Origin: Clostridium massiliamazoniense
Lineage (GTDB): Bacteria; Bacillota; Clostridia; Clostridiales; Clostridiaceae
Reading direction: 5' to 3'
NCBI RefSeq assembly: GCF_001403635.1
Contig: NZ_LN879468.1
Span: 558,001 to 622,000 of the forward strand
Length of the DNA stretch: 64,000 nt
The translations under genes were made by a program, and so were the position numbers. Positions 46,162 through 56,011 of this stretch are shown here, in pieces. Under the pieces are notes generated by a model. That model was not told the origin of the DNA. It made no database searches and saw only the letters and a list, made by a program, of their open reading frames with translations. The number at the start of each line of letters is the position of its first letter. Position 1 is the first letter of the stretch.

Positions 46162-49100
46162 TTATTTAAAATATTTAACACCTGATTCAAATACTTTCTG
46201 ATCAAAGTTACCTTCTACATTTTTGTATAGATTTTTTCCAATTCTCTCTGAATGTCCCATCTTTCCTAATACTCGTCCATCAGGACTTGTTATGGCTTCA
46301 ATAGCAAAATCTGATCCATTTGGATTATAAGGCATATTCATTGTTGCTTTCCCATTTAAATCAACATACTGAGTAGCTACTTGTCCATTTCTTATTAATT
46401 CATTAATTATTGTTTCATTTGCAACAAATCTTCCTTCTCCATGAGATACAGCTACTTTGTAAATATCATCAACTTCAACTGAATTGAACCATGGAGATAA
46501 ATTAGATGAAATTCTAGTATTCACTATGGAACTTACATGTCTACCTATCTTGTTATAAGTTAATGTTGGCATATCCTCTCTTGGATTTGTGATTTCTCCA
46601 TATGGAACTAATCCCAACTTAATAAGTGCTTGGAAGCCATTACAAATACCTAGCAGTAATCCATCTCTATTTTTTAATAAATCCATAACAGCATCTTTTA
46701 TTCTCTCATTTCTAAATACAGTAGCTATAAATTTACCAGATCCGTCTGGTTCATCACCTGCTGAAAAACCACCTGGAAGCATTATAATTTGAGATGATCT
46801 TATTTCTTCTTCTAACTTTAATATAGAATCTTCTAATTGTTCCTTATTTAAATTTCTAAAAACTAAGACATTACTACTTGCTCCAGCTCTATCAAAGGCT
46901 CTTTTACTATCTTCTTCACAATTTGTTCCAGGAAATGCTGGAATTATTACTCGTGGTTTAACTATATTATTTTTAGGAACTAGTATTGTTTTCTTATAAA
47001 ATTCTAAATTATCTACTTTTTGATTAATGTCCTTTGTTTTTATCTTAAATACTGAATTTAATCCATCTTCCCATAAAGCTATTAATTCATCTAAATCAAA
47101 ATTTTCATTTAAAATATTCAAATTCTTATTATCTGTAGTATGACCTAATATTGTATAATTTATATTAGTTAGTTTTGATAAATCAAAGTCATTATTTACT
47201 TCTAAAATCATTGATCCATAAAGTTTGTCCTTTAAATCATCTTTTTTCACTTCTTCATTTAGAATAAATCCTATTTTATTACCTATAGCCATCTTAAATA
47301 TACCTTCTAATATTCCACCTTCCTTTATTGAATAAGCAGAAATAACATCCTTAGTTTCTATAAGTTCTCTTATTTTTGATAAATTCAACTTATATTGTTC
47401 TATATCTAATAATTCATTTTCTTCTCTGTTAGTTTTTATAAGAAGAACCTTTGAATTTTTATTTTTAAATTCTGGAGATATAATATTATCTACCTTCTCT
47501 ACTGCTACCGCAAAAGAAACTAAGGTAGGTGGTACATCTAATTTATCAAAACTTCCTGACATAGAATCTTTCCCACCTATAGCTGCCAAATTTAAATCTA
47601 TTTGTGCCCTTAATGCTCCTAATAAAGCTGCAAATGGTTTCCCCCAACGCTCTTCATCTTTTCCTAGTCTCTCAAAATATTCTTGCAAAGTTAATCTTAC
47701 TTTTTTATAGTCTCCACCTATGGCTACTACCTTAGTAACTGCCTCAATCACACTATAATAAGCTCCATGAAATGGACTCCAACTTGATATTAATGGATTA
47801 AATCCTGATGTCATAATAGTACAGTCTAAGGACTCCCCATTTTCTACTGGAACTTTAGCAACCATCCCTTCTGAAGGAGTTAATTGATACTTTCCTCCAA
47901 AAGGCATTAATACTGATCCGGCTCCTATGGTTCCATCAAATCTTTCCACTAATCCTTTTTGTGAACAAATATTTATATCTTGTACAAGTTTAATAAATTC
48001 TTCTTTTACAGATTTAAAATCTCTTCTTTCAAAATAATTTTCATTATTTTTTGGTGCTCTTACTTTAACATTCGCTTCTTGCTTAGCACCATTAGTATTT
48101 AAGAAACTTCTTTTAAGATTCACAATAAGTTCATCATTCCAGAACATTCTCATATAACCTGTATCTGTTACTCTCGCAACTTCAGTTGCTTCTAAATTTT
48201 CTTCTTCTGCAAATTCTATAAATTTCTTTTTATCTTTCTCACTAATTACAACCGCCATTCTTTCTTGAGATTCTGATATAGCTATTTCCGTTCCATCTAA
48301 CCCCTCATATTTTTTAGGAACTAAACTAAGGTCTATATCTAATGAATCACAAAGTTCACCTATTGCTACCGAAACTCCTCCTGCCCCAAAATCATTACAT
48401 CTTTTTATTAATGTAGTTACCTTTTCTTTTTTAAATAATCTTTGAATTTTTCTTTCAGTTGGAGCATTTCCTTTTTGAACCTCTGTACCACAAGTTTCTA
48501 TTGATGTTACATTATGTTCTTTTGAAGAACCCGTAGCTCCCCCACAACCATCTCTACCTGTTTTCCCACCTAAAAGAATTATTACATCCCCCATTTCTGG
48601 CTTCATTCTTACAACATTTTTTTTAGGAGCTGCTGCTATAACAGCACCGATTTCCATTCTTTTAGCTTTATAACCTTCATGATATATTTCCCTTACCTCA
48701 CCTGTAGCCAAACCTATTTGATTTCCATAAGAACTATAACCATGAGCTGCCCCTAAAGTAATTACTCTTTGTGGCAATTTTCCCTTTAAAGTTTCATCTA
48801 TGGGATTTCTCGGATCTGCACTTCCTGTTATTCTCATAGCTTGATAAACATAGCTTCTTCCTGATAAGGGATCCCTAATAGCCCCTCCTAGACATGTTGC
48901 TGCGCCACCAAAAGGTTCTATTTCTGTAGGATGATTATGTGTCTCATTTTTAAACATTATAAGATAATCCTGAAAACCTTCTGTTGTTTCTAATTTCACA
49001 TTTATTGAACAAGCGTTAATTTCCTCTGATAAATCCAAATCATCTAATACACCTCTTCGTTTCATTTCCTTCATAGCTATCACAGCAATATCCATAAAAG

Positions 49101-49893
49101 TAATATCCTTATTTTTGTCTTTATATATTACTTTTCTTATCCCTTCATATGTAGCTAAAGTTTCTTTTAATGGATTGGTGAACTTATTTTTTTCGATTTC
49201 TATATTTTTTATTACGGTTTGGAAAGTTGTATGTCTGCAATGATCTGACCAATAAGTATCTATTACTTTTATTTCTGTTATTGTAGGATTTCTTTCTTCT
49301 TCTTTAAAATATTCTTGTACTAGAAGAAGATCATTTATAGTCATTGATAAGGAATTAGATTTATGAAATTTCTCTATTTCTTTTAAGGAATAATCTATAA
49401 AATCATTTATTTTCTCAATAGGTTGTATTTCTATATTATTTTCCATAATCTTATTATCAAAAGGAGATACTTCCTTAGAGTCTACATTATTTATATAATA
49501 TTTTTTTATTTTATATATATCTTTCTCTGAAACATTACCTTTTAAAATAATTACTTTTCCAGTTTTACACTTAATCTTTTCTCCATTATTTAAAATGAAA
49601 TAGCATTGTTCTGTTGAATCAGCTCTTTGATCATATTGTCCTGGTAAATATTCCATAGCAAAAGCCTTTTCATTTTCTGAAAAAACAAACTCTTCTTTAT
49701 ATAAAATATCAACTTGTGGTTCATGTATTATACTTTCAATGCCATTTAAATTTTCCTTATCAAAAGTATATTTATTTAAAACTCTAACATTCTCTAAATT
49801 GATGATATTTAAGTTAAGCTTAAAATCATTTAATAGCTCTTTGGCTTCTACGTTAAATCCATCCTTTTTTTCAACAAAAAATATAAACCCCAT
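46162..49893 (-). CDS. purL: Phosphoribosylformylglycinamidine synthase, large fused type (PurL+PurQ)
   Basis: FGAM synthase as a single chain of 1243 residues, instead of the separate PurL, PurQ and PurS of Bacillus. It has an N-terminal PurS-like region, the FGAR linker, two AIR-synthetase-like halves (HNHPTEIEPFGGAATC; GGKDSMSGSF), and a C-terminal glutaminase (IPAFPGTNCEEDS, LLGICNGFQAL with nucleophile Cys). The ATG at 49893 has GGAGG 5 bases upstream. It is the first gene of the purine operon, right behind the promoter and PurBox pair. Confidence 0.97.
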   Translation of the reverse strand: MGFIFFVEKKDGFNVEAKELLNDFKLNLNIINLENVRVLNKYTFDKENLNGIESIIHEPQVDILYKEEFVFSENEKAFAMEYLPGQYDQRADSTEQCYFILNNGEKIKCKTGKVIILKGNVSEKDIYKIKKYYINNVDSKEVSPFDNKIMENNIEIQPIEKINDFIDYSLKEIEKFHKSNSLSMTINDLLLVQEYFKEEERNPTITEIKVIDTYWSDHCRHTTFQTVIKNIEIEKNKFTNPLKETLATYEGIRKVIYKDKNKDITFMDIAVIAMKEMKRRGVLDDLDLSEEINACSINVKLETTEGFQDYLIMFKNETHNHPTEIEPFGGAATCLGGAIRDPLSGRSYVYQAMRITGSADPRNPIDETLKGKLPQRVITLGAAHGYSSYGNQIGLATGEVREIYHEGYKAKRMEIGAVIAAAPKKNVVRMKPEMGDVIILLGGKTGRDGCGGATGSSKEHNVTSIETCGTEVQKGNAPTERKIQRLFKKEKVTTLIKRCNDFGAGGVSVAIGELCDSLDIDLSLVPKKYEGLDGTEIAISESQERMAVVISEKDKKKFIEFAEEENLEATEVARVTDTGYMRMFWNDELIVNLKRSFLNTNGAKQEANVKVRAPKNNENYFERRDFKSVKEEFIKLVQDINICSQKGLVERFDGTIGAGSVLMPFGGKYQLTPSEGMVAKVPVENGESLDCTIMTSGFNPLISSWSPFHGAYYSVIEAVTKVVAIGGDYKKVRLTLQEYFERLGKDEERWGKPFAALLGALRAQIDLNLAAIGGKDSMSGSFDKLDVPPTLVSFAVAVEKVDNIISPEFKNKNSKVLLIKTNREENELLDIEQYKLNLSKIRELIETKDVISAYSIKEGGILEGIFKMAIGNKIGFILNEEVKKDDLKDKLYGSMILEVNNDFDLSKLTNINYTILGHTTDNKNLNILNENFDLDELIALWEDGLNSVFKIKTKDINQKVDNLEFYKKTILVPKNNIVKPRVIIPAFPGTNCEEDSKRAFDRAGASSNVLVFRNLNKEQLEDSILKLEEEIRSSQIIMLPGGFSAGDEPDGSGKFIATVFRNERIKDAVMDLLKNRDGLLLGICNGFQALIKLGLVPYGEITNPREDMPTLTYNKIGRHVSSIVNTRISSNLSPWFNSVEVDDIYKVAVSHGEGRFVANETIINELIRNGQVATQYVDLNGKATMNMPYNPNGSDFAIEAITSPDGRVLGKMGHSERIGKNLYKNVEGNFDQKVFESGVKYFK

Positions 49894-49904
49894 TTCTACC
49901 TCCA

Positions 49905-49948
49905 AATTACGAACTTTATTTTAAATTTATAAATTATTATTCGTTTAT
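49905..49948 (-). promoter_or_regulatory. Paired PurBox-like operator of the purine operon
   Basis: On the minus strand ATAAACGAATAAT (49948-49936) and AAAGTTCGTAATT (49917-49905) are inverted copies of the Bacillus PurBox (AWWWCCGAACWWT), with two and one mismatches. Counted as 14-base boxes they are 16 bases apart, the spacing known for PurR sites. They lie between the predicted start and the ribosome binding site. Confidence 0.65.
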
Positions 49949-49955
49949 TAATTTA

Positions 49956-49984
49956 ATATTACCATTTTATTCTATTAGTGTCAA
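49956..49984 (-). promoter_or_regulatory. Sigma-A promoter of the purine operon
   Basis: TTGACA (49984-49979) and TAATAT (49961-49956) with a 17-base spacer on the minus strand. The predicted start is near 49949, leaving a leader of about 56 bases, too short for a purine riboswitch. Confidence 0.8.
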
Positions 49985-50061
49985 TTCATTTTTTGTTTTA
50001 TTATATTATTCATTTACGAGTATATTATTTAAGAAAATATATAAATTATAAATTTATTTTT

Positions 50062-50110
50062 ATTAAAAAGAAGTATCTTCGAATCATAAAATTTATGTTC
50101 TAGATACTTC
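50062..50110 (-). terminator. Terminator after the CmpB-family gene
   Basis: A 9-base outer stem (50070-50078 with 50102-50110) with additional pairing in the loop, then a T5-AA-T tract on the minus strand (50069-50062). Confidence 0.75.
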
Positions 50111-50116
50111 CTTCAA

Positions 50117-50842
50117 TTATTCCTTTTTCTTAATTATACTTTTTAGTTTTGTGAAACTCTCATCATATTTCTTATGAGATACCTTTGGAAAAGCTTTTAT
50201 TAAAGTTTTTTCTCTTCTACTTATAAAAATTTTTTTACTAAATTTTTCTCTTAAATTATTTTTTATTATATTGCTACTCGATTCTAAATTCTCTTTTTTT
50301 AAATCATCTAAAATTTTCTCTAATTTATAGACTTTTTTATTTATTGATAGTAATGCTTTTACACATTTATATAAATCGATGAAGAATATTATAAAAAATA
50401 AAAATACTAGCATTAATAGAAAATCTTTTGATATATTATTTAATACTTTCAACATTAAAGGATGAATAAATTCTATTAGTATTAAGGCTAATAACCCAAA
50501 TAACACAGAATTTATCAAACATACTCTCCCATGTATATTAAATTTATTGTTAGAATAATCCCACCATTTTGTTTTGAAAAGCCATTCTAAAATACATGCT
50601 GTAACATATTCGATAATAGAAGCTAATATAGCACCTAATAAAAATACTACTCCCCATTTTCCTTTCATATTTCCTAAGAATATAATTGTTAGAATAGCTC
50701 CTACACCATATATGGGACAAAGTGGCCCTTTTAAGAAACCTCTATTTACAATCTCATCATCTACAATAAAACAAAATACAACCTCTGTAGCCCAACCAAT
50801 CATACTATAAATGAAAAAGCAAAAAAATAATTTTATTAACAT
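50117..50842 (-). CDS. CmpB-family membrane protein (putative ABC transporter permease, PF06541)
   Basis: A 241-residue protein with about four to five membrane helices (1-22, 45-60, 65-88, 112-132, 140-160) and a basic cytosolic tail (about 165-241). The conserved YSMIGWATEVVFCFI start, FLKGPLCPIYGVGA and KWWDYSNNKFNIHGRVCL are the hallmarks of the family. The family is annotated as an ABC permease but has no demonstrated transport substrate, and no ATPase gene is adjacent. It starts behind AGGAGAAGGAG. Confidence 0.8.
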   Translation of the reverse strand: MLIKLFFCFFIYSMIGWATEVVFCFIVDDEIVNRGFLKGPLCPIYGVGAILTIIFLGNMKGKWGVVFLLGAILASIIEYVTACILEWLFKTKWWDYSNNKFNIHGRVCLINSVLFGLLALILIEFIHPLMLKVLNNISKDFLLMLVFLFFIIFFIDLYKCVKALLSINKKVYKLEKILDDLKKENLESSSNIIKNNLREKFSKKIFISRREKTLIKAFPKVSHKKYDESFTKLKSIIKKKE

Positions 50843-50926
50843 TCTCCTTCTCCTAAAATGATTACTACAATATTAACTTACACTATATAATATATTTTTA
50901 TTTTTTTTAGTTATTATAAAAAAATA

Positions 50927-50957
50927 AAGTGATGGATAAATACCTTATCCATCACTT
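50927..50957 (-). terminator. Terminator after the triple PH-like gene
   Basis: A 13-base perfect stem (50927-50939 with 50945-50957) and 5-base loop, followed on the minus strand by a T-rich tract (TTTATTTTTTT). Confidence 0.88.
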
Positions 50958-50962
50958 ATTTT

Positions 50963-53900
50963 TTAATTTGTTGCTTTTTTAAAAAAATTTTCTTTTAAAA
51001 ACTCAACTATTTTTGACATAACATTAGCTAATTCTTCTTTATCTTTTTCATCTAGTCCATTTAATTTTAATAAAACAGAGTTAATATAAAAGTTATTATC
51101 TTTAAATTTCACATTATAAACTGCTCCTAAATTAAACCTTATAGGTTTTGCCATAGCTTCCTTAGAGTATATATTTTTAGTTGTAATCATAAATCCACTA
51201 TTTCCAAAAGCAAAAACCGTACTATCAAATAATAATAAAGGCTTTTCATTTTCTTCTAATTCAGCGTAAGAATTAATGGTATTATTAAATTTTTTCTCCG
51301 CTATTCTTCCTTCTGTATGCATATATAAATATTTTCTTAAGTTTTCTGATTTTATTGAGTTTAAGCTCTCCATAATATAATCCATTATAGGTGATTTCTC
51401 TTCTTCATTATTATCTAATTCCATAGTATTTATAAATATTATAAGTTCTAATAGATCCCTCATCTCATATAACTGCTCTTTTGTTTTTATATGAGCAAAT
51501 TCTATGACTCTATTATTTAATACTATTTTATTACTATCTTTCACCTTTACTGAATCTATATATCTTAATTCCATACTCCAAGGATTTTCCATTCTATTTT
51601 TACAACATATTCCTTTATCAGTAATTATAAAACCTTCCTTAGCAGATCCAAATCTTGAATTATCATAAACAAATAAAATTTCTTCAGCCTTATCAATTTC
51701 TAAAACATAAGATGTACATGCATTACTTAATTTTTCAGAATACCCAGTGGTCAAGTCTTTAAAGTATATTTTTTTACCAAGCTCTCCCCCTATAATTTTG
51801 GATATTTCTAAAATTATTTCTTTTATGTCAGTATTTCCACAATTTAATAAATCGCTCATTAAATCATAAAACTTATTTCCTTCTAAATGCAATTTAAGAG
51901 ATTCTACTAATTTTTTATTTTCTAAAGATGAAGTTTCTTCCATGAACCCTACCATATTTTCTATATTAGATTGTAAATCTATTATTTTTTCTATTTTAAA
52001 AATATTTCTATAACTTTCTAATATTTCATTTATAAGAAATTCAACATATTCCTTTCCTTCAGTTAAATTAGAACATAATTTGAATTCTTTCTCTTCTGTA
52101 TTTATAAATACCCCTTCAAAATATATACGTTCTCCCTTTATTACTCTAGAATAACTTTTAACATTAACATCTATGATATCTTTTAAATATATATAATTAT
52201 TTTCATAACTTGAATAAATCTTACTAGTAGTTATTAAAAAATACTCCTTTTTAGAAGAAAAATTAGACTGTTCTGAATACACAAAAACAACTTCTTCTGC
52301 CTCTTCACTTCTATTTATAACTTTATAAAATTCGGGTATCTTTATAGCTCCATTTTTTTCTCTTATACATATATCTAACTTTATTATTTTTTCTAAATAT
52401 TTAGTATATAATGCTTTAACTGATTCAGCAAATTCTATTTCTTTAATTTCTTCCTCTGTTAATGGTATTAATTTTTCAAAGACTTCATATTGAATTTCTC
52501 TGAAATAATTTTTGTCTAAAATATTTCTTTCTCTTAATTCTAATAAAGCTTCTTTTCTTTTTATTTCATCAAATTCTAATTCTTTTATAGCATTCAGGCA
52601 ATGTCTTAAAAGAGATTTTTTACCTTCTATATCTAGGTTCTCAAAAATGTCAATTTCAGAAGAAAAACCAAATATACTATATTCTGATTTAAAAGCTTCC
52701 ATATCGCTTATACTATATTTAAATTTATTTTCATTTATTAACTTAATTAAATCTTCATCTCTTAATTTTTCCTTTTTAGCTCTTATTAATTCCTTTCTAA
52801 AGCCCTTAGCTCTTAAATTCAAATCAACATTTTCAATATCTATGTTGCTTAAAATAGATCCGAATTTTTCTATTTCTCCTTCAAATATTACATCTACATT
52901 ATCTTTTAAATTAAATTTATTTATTACATATTCTGCTAATATCCTTTTTAAATCTATACTTATATGATCAGGAATTAAATTTAACTGCTCTTTATAAAAT
53001 TCTATTTCAGTAGCTTTTATTTCTTCTAGTAATCTACTGTTTTTTTCACCACAATTATCTATTATATCAATAGCTCTATTTAAATAATTATACTTTACAA
53101 AAATATTTGTTTTAAAATATCCAAGTTCTACATATAATTCTTCACTATATGGATACTCTTTAACACTATTGCTTAATATATCCATATAATTATCTAAATC
53201 ACTTAAATAATTTGCCCTACTTTCTATTGAACGATTAACTTTTTCTCTTATTTTAAATAATTTATTTAAATCTCTTCCATAATCTTCTGTATAAATATCA
53301 AAGTTTGCTATAGCACATTTATTTACAAACTTCATTGCTTCGAAGAATAATTCATTTAGAATTGATCTTATAGAACTTATACCATTATTTTTTTTCATAA
53401 AATCTAAATATATTTTTTCTATTTCTTCTTCTAGCATATATATAGATTCTGTTTTAAAATAGTCTTTATTGCTATTACTTAAGTAGACATTTTTACTTTT
53501 TTCTACGCTTTTTTTGATTTCTTCTAGAGGTACATTATTTTTATTCATAATCCCTACTTTATTCATTTGTTTAATTAAAGTATCTAAGCATTGCAATCCA
53601 AAGATTTTTTCAAATAAAGCTCCTTTTGGGAAATTTTCTTCACATACTTCTTCTTTTGTCAAAATATTATAAGTATAATTTATTAAATCTCCATAACATT
53701 CTTGAAAAATTATTAATATTCTTTCCTTCTTATGAATTTCTTCTAAGTTTGTATTTAATATTTTCTCTTTTAGTTTTTCAAAGCAAATTAAGCACCCGTT
53801 AAAAAACAATAATTTTAAACTTTCCAATTTGAATTCTTTATTATATATATCTAAATAATCATTAAAAAACTCATCATTTTCAAATAATTCTTCATAATTA

Positions 53901-54325
53901 TTTTCAAACAAACTCATATATTTATTTATTTCTTCTTCTGAAATTTCTTCTTTTTCATCTTTTAATAAATTAGAGCCATCTTCACATTCCTCAAAATCAT
54001 TTAGTAATGTTTTAGCTAATTTTATAGCTGAGTCCATATCTGTTGTATCTAAATTTTTATTTTCTATATACAATTTTATTTCCTCTAAACACTCTTCTTC
54101 TAAAACCTCATTTTTCTCTAAAATAGATTTTATAAAATTAATTAGTTCCTTTAGTGAGTTCTTTAGAGTTTCTTCCTTTTCACTTAAATCTATATCTTTT
54201 AATTCTAATGCTTCTTTTCTTTTTTCTAATATAATTTTGCTTTTTAAATCATCTAATTGATTCTTAAAAAACATTCTCTTGTAGCTTTCTAAATATCTTT
54301 TAATATTTATTTCATTAATATCCAT
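50963..54325 (-). CDS. Large protein with three C-terminal PH-like repeats, function unknown
   Basis: A 1120-residue cytosolic-looking protein, rich in Glu, Lys and Ile, with no signal peptide or membrane helix. Residues 1-670 are predicted helical, including a charged N-terminal coiled-coil stretch (about 25-140). The C-terminal half has three related beta-rich units at about 678-768, 881-967 and 1028-1112. Each opens with a FVYD-S-FGSAKEGFIIT-type strand pair and resembles bacterial PH-like domains seen in stress proteins. The first copy is the most degenerate (FVYSEQSNFSSKKEYFLITT). Helical spacers separate them. I do not recognise a named family. It is a single-gene unit behind AAGGAGG. 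A scaffold or stress-response role is only a guess. Confidence 0.7.
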   Translation of the reverse strand: MDINEINIKRYLESYKRMFFKNQLDDLKSKIILEKRKEALELKDIDLSEKEETLKNSLKELINFIKSILEKNEVLEEECLEEIKLYIENKNLDTTDMDSAIKLAKTLLNDFEECEDGSNLLKDEKEEISEEEINKYMSLFENNYEELFENDEFFNDYLDIYNKEFKLESLKLLFFNGCLICFEKLKEKILNTNLEEIHKKERILIIFQECYGDLINYTYNILTKEEVCEENFPKGALFEKIFGLQCLDTLIKQMNKVGIMNKNNVPLEEIKKSVEKSKNVYLSNSNKDYFKTESIYMLEEEIEKIYLDFMKKNNGISSIRSILNELFFEAMKFVNKCAIANFDIYTEDYGRDLNKLFKIREKVNRSIESRANYLSDLDNYMDILSNSVKEYPYSEELYVELGYFKTNIFVKYNYLNRAIDIIDNCGEKNSRLLEEIKATEIEFYKEQLNLIPDHISIDLKRILAEYVINKFNLKDNVDVIFEGEIEKFGSILSNIDIENVDLNLRAKGFRKELIRAKKEKLRDEDLIKLINENKFKYSISDMEAFKSEYSIFGFSSEIDIFENLDIEGKKSLLRHCLNAIKELEFDEIKRKEALLELRERNILDKNYFREIQYEVFEKLIPLTEEEIKEIEFAESVKALYTKYLEKIIKLDICIREKNGAIKIPEFYKVINRSEEAEEVVFVYSEQSNFSSKKEYFLITTSKIYSSYENNYIYLKDIIDVNVKSYSRVIKGERIYFEGVFINTEEKEFKLCSNLTEGKEYVEFLINEILESYRNIFKIEKIIDLQSNIENMVGFMEETSSLENKKLVESLKLHLEGNKFYDLMSDLLNCGNTDIKEIILEISKIIGGELGKKIYFKDLTTGYSEKLSNACTSYVLEIDKAEEILFVYDNSRFGSAKEGFIITDKGICCKNRMENPWSMELRYIDSVKVKDSNKIVLNNRVIEFAHIKTKEQLYEMRDLLELIIFINTMELDNNEEEKSPIMDYIMESLNSIKSENLRKYLYMHTEGRIAEKKFNNTINSYAELEENEKPLLLFDSTVFAFGNSGFMITTKNIYSKEAMAKPIRFNLGAVYNVKFKDNNFYINSVLLKLNGLDEKDKEELANVMSKIVEFLKENFFKKATN

Positions 54326-54561
54326 AAGATAAAACTTCCTCCTTTTGTATGCTGGAATAATATTCTATTTACAATATTTATATAACGAATTTAGCAAATA
54401 CTTTATAATTCTACAAATTCTTTATTCTTACCTTCTAAATATACCATTTTTTTTAGTAAATTAACACATTTATAATATATTTTTTTAAATATAAAAAGCC
54501 TTTAAATTAAGTCTTTTAGGTAATTCAATGATTCTTTACTCCAAAATTCAAAACTATATAT
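54326..54561. other. Divergent intergenic region
   Basis: About 330 bases of AT-rich sequence separate the two divergent genes. Apart from the plus-strand promoter at 54562-54590 I recognise nothing; the minus-strand promoter of the large gene should also be here. Confidence 0.45.
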
Positions 54562-54590
54562 TTGTTTTTCTTAATATTAATTGCTATAAT
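54562..54590 (+). promoter_or_regulatory. Promoter of the small membrane protein gene
   Basis: TTGTTT (54562-54567) and TATAAT (54585-54590) with a 17-base spacer, about 57 bases before the GGAGG-led ATG. Confidence 0.7.
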
Positions 54591-54653
54591 TATAAATCAA
54601 GATAAGTGATTAATATTTCAATAACATTAACTATAACGGAGGTTAAGACTCTA

Positions 54654-54956
54654 ATGAATTCTACAATAAAGCAAGCATTATTAAAATTTATCTTAAGTTG
54701 CATAATTTATTTTGCTATGAGTTTATTACTTTCATCCTTTGCAATATTTGATACAAATTATCCAATTTTACAAAATTTTTTAGTTAATTTTTCTTTTTTA
54801 CCTTTAATATTTCTAGGTATGATTATAGAACCATTATATAAAAATGTATTTAGCCAAACAAAAATTCTCAAATGTACAATGGTTATTATTTTCATTATTT
54901 TTATTGTCATATATGCTTATTTTCTTAATGAAATAAACTTCATAGCAAATTTATAA
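54654..54956 (+). CDS. Small membrane protein, unknown
   Basis: A 100-residue hydrophobic protein with three predicted membrane helices (about 8-28, 36-56 and 71-94) and short polar loops. It starts at the ATG at 54654 with CGGAGG 11 bases upstream; the longer frame to 54606 lacks a site. No motif or family is recognised. It has its own promoter and terminator, which supports a real, independently regulated gene. Confidence 0.65.
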   Translation: MNSTIKQALLKFILSCIIYFAMSLLLSSFAIFDTNYPILQNFLVNFSFLPLIFLGMIIEPLYKNVFSQTKILKCTMVIIFIIFIVIYAYFLNEINFIANL

Positions 54957-54972
54957 ATATTATAATGAAGAG

Positions 54973-55011
54973 GAACCCATCCAAGATGAAGTTTTTATCT
55001 TGGATGGGTTC
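54973..55011. terminator. Strong terminator between the small membrane gene and the SPFH gene
   Basis: A 15-base perfect, GC-richer stem (54973-54987 with 54997-55011) with a 9-base loop and TTCTATTTTT on the plus strand. It can end both convergent transcripts. Confidence 0.88.
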
Positions 55012-55044
55012 TTCTATTTTTATTTATCAAACTTTTATATTTTG

Positions 55045-55998
55045 CTATTTTTCTTTATTTTCCTTTAGTAAATCTCCTATTGCTGCTACACTTCCTAAAG
55101 ATGATATAGATTCCATAGGTAATATTAATTTATTAGCTGGACTATTAGCCATTTCCTTTAAAGCTTCAACTTGTTTCAATGCTATTACCACTTCATTAGC
55201 ACCTGAATCTATAATAGCTTTATTAACCTTTTCTATAGCCTTTGATTCTGCTTCTGCTATAGCTTCAATAGCTTTTGCTTTTCCTTCAGCTTCTAGTAGT
55301 TGAGATTCCTTAAGCCCCTCAGCTCGTCTTATATTTGCTTCCTTCTCTGCCTCTGCTTCTAAAATTTTTGCCTGTTTTTCTCCTTCTGCTTTAGCTATTT
55401 CACTTTGCTTCATACCTTCTGCAGTTAATATTACAGCTCTTTTATCTCTTTCAGCTTTCATTTGTTTTTCCATTGCTTCTTGAATTTCTCTAGGTGGCAT
55501 TATATTTTTTATTTCTACAGATAATATTTTTATTCCATAAGCATCTGTTACTTGGTCTATTATTTTTAAAAGTTCTAAATTTATTTTATCTCTTCCTGAA
55601 AGGACTTCATCTAAACTCATATTCCCTACTATATTTCTCATATTTGTTATAGTTGAATATACTATAGCTGACTTATAATCCTCTATATTATAAACAGCAT
55701 CTTTAGCATTCATTACTTTATAAAATATAACATTATCAATTTGAATATTTACATTATCTTGTGTTATTACTGTTTGTGGCTGAATATCTAATATCTGTTG
55801 CTTTGTTGATATTCTTTTTCTAACGAAATCTACACATGGTATTGTTATATGCCATCCAGGTTCTAATAATTTATAAAATTGACCAAATCTTTCAAGAACA
55901 TAAATTTGTCCAGTATTTACAATCCTTACAGAGTTCACTAATAAAGTTAACACTATAATAGCTATAATAGCTATTATCATTAAGCCTACTAAATCCAT
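55045..55998 (-). CDS. SPFH/stomatin-like membrane scaffold protein (QmcA type)
   Basis: A 317-residue SPFH/band 7 protein: an N-terminal membrane helix (3-24), the band 7 domain (about 25-185, VLERFGQFYKLLEPGWHI, and IQAMEKQ-like MPPREIQEAMEKQM), then an Ala/Glu/Lys-rich coiled coil (about 190-260) and a C-terminal tail. Such proteins form membrane microdomain scaffolds. It lies 13 bases after an NfeD gene, the classic pairing in which NfeD assists the SPFH partner. Confidence 0.92.
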   Translation of the reverse strand: MDLVGLMIIAIIAIIVLTLLVNSVRIVNTGQIYVLERFGQFYKLLEPGWHITIPCVDFVRKRISTKQQILDIQPQTVITQDNVNIQIDNVIFYKVMNAKDAVYNIEDYKSAIVYSTITNMRNIVGNMSLDEVLSGRDKINLELLKIIDQVTDAYGIKILSVEIKNIMPPREIQEAMEKQMKAERDKRAVILTAEGMKQSEIAKAEGEKQAKILEAEAEKEANIRRAEGLKESQLLEAEGKAKAIEAIAEAESKAIEKVNKAIIDSGANEVVIALKQVEALKEMANSPANKLILPMESISSLGSVAAIGDLLKENKEK

Positions 55999-56011
55999 AA
56001 AAAATCCCCCT

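Noticed and set aside
49894..50061. Guanine/purine riboswitch before purL
   Set aside because: The promoter leaves a leader of only about 56 bases and no purine aptamer core is present.
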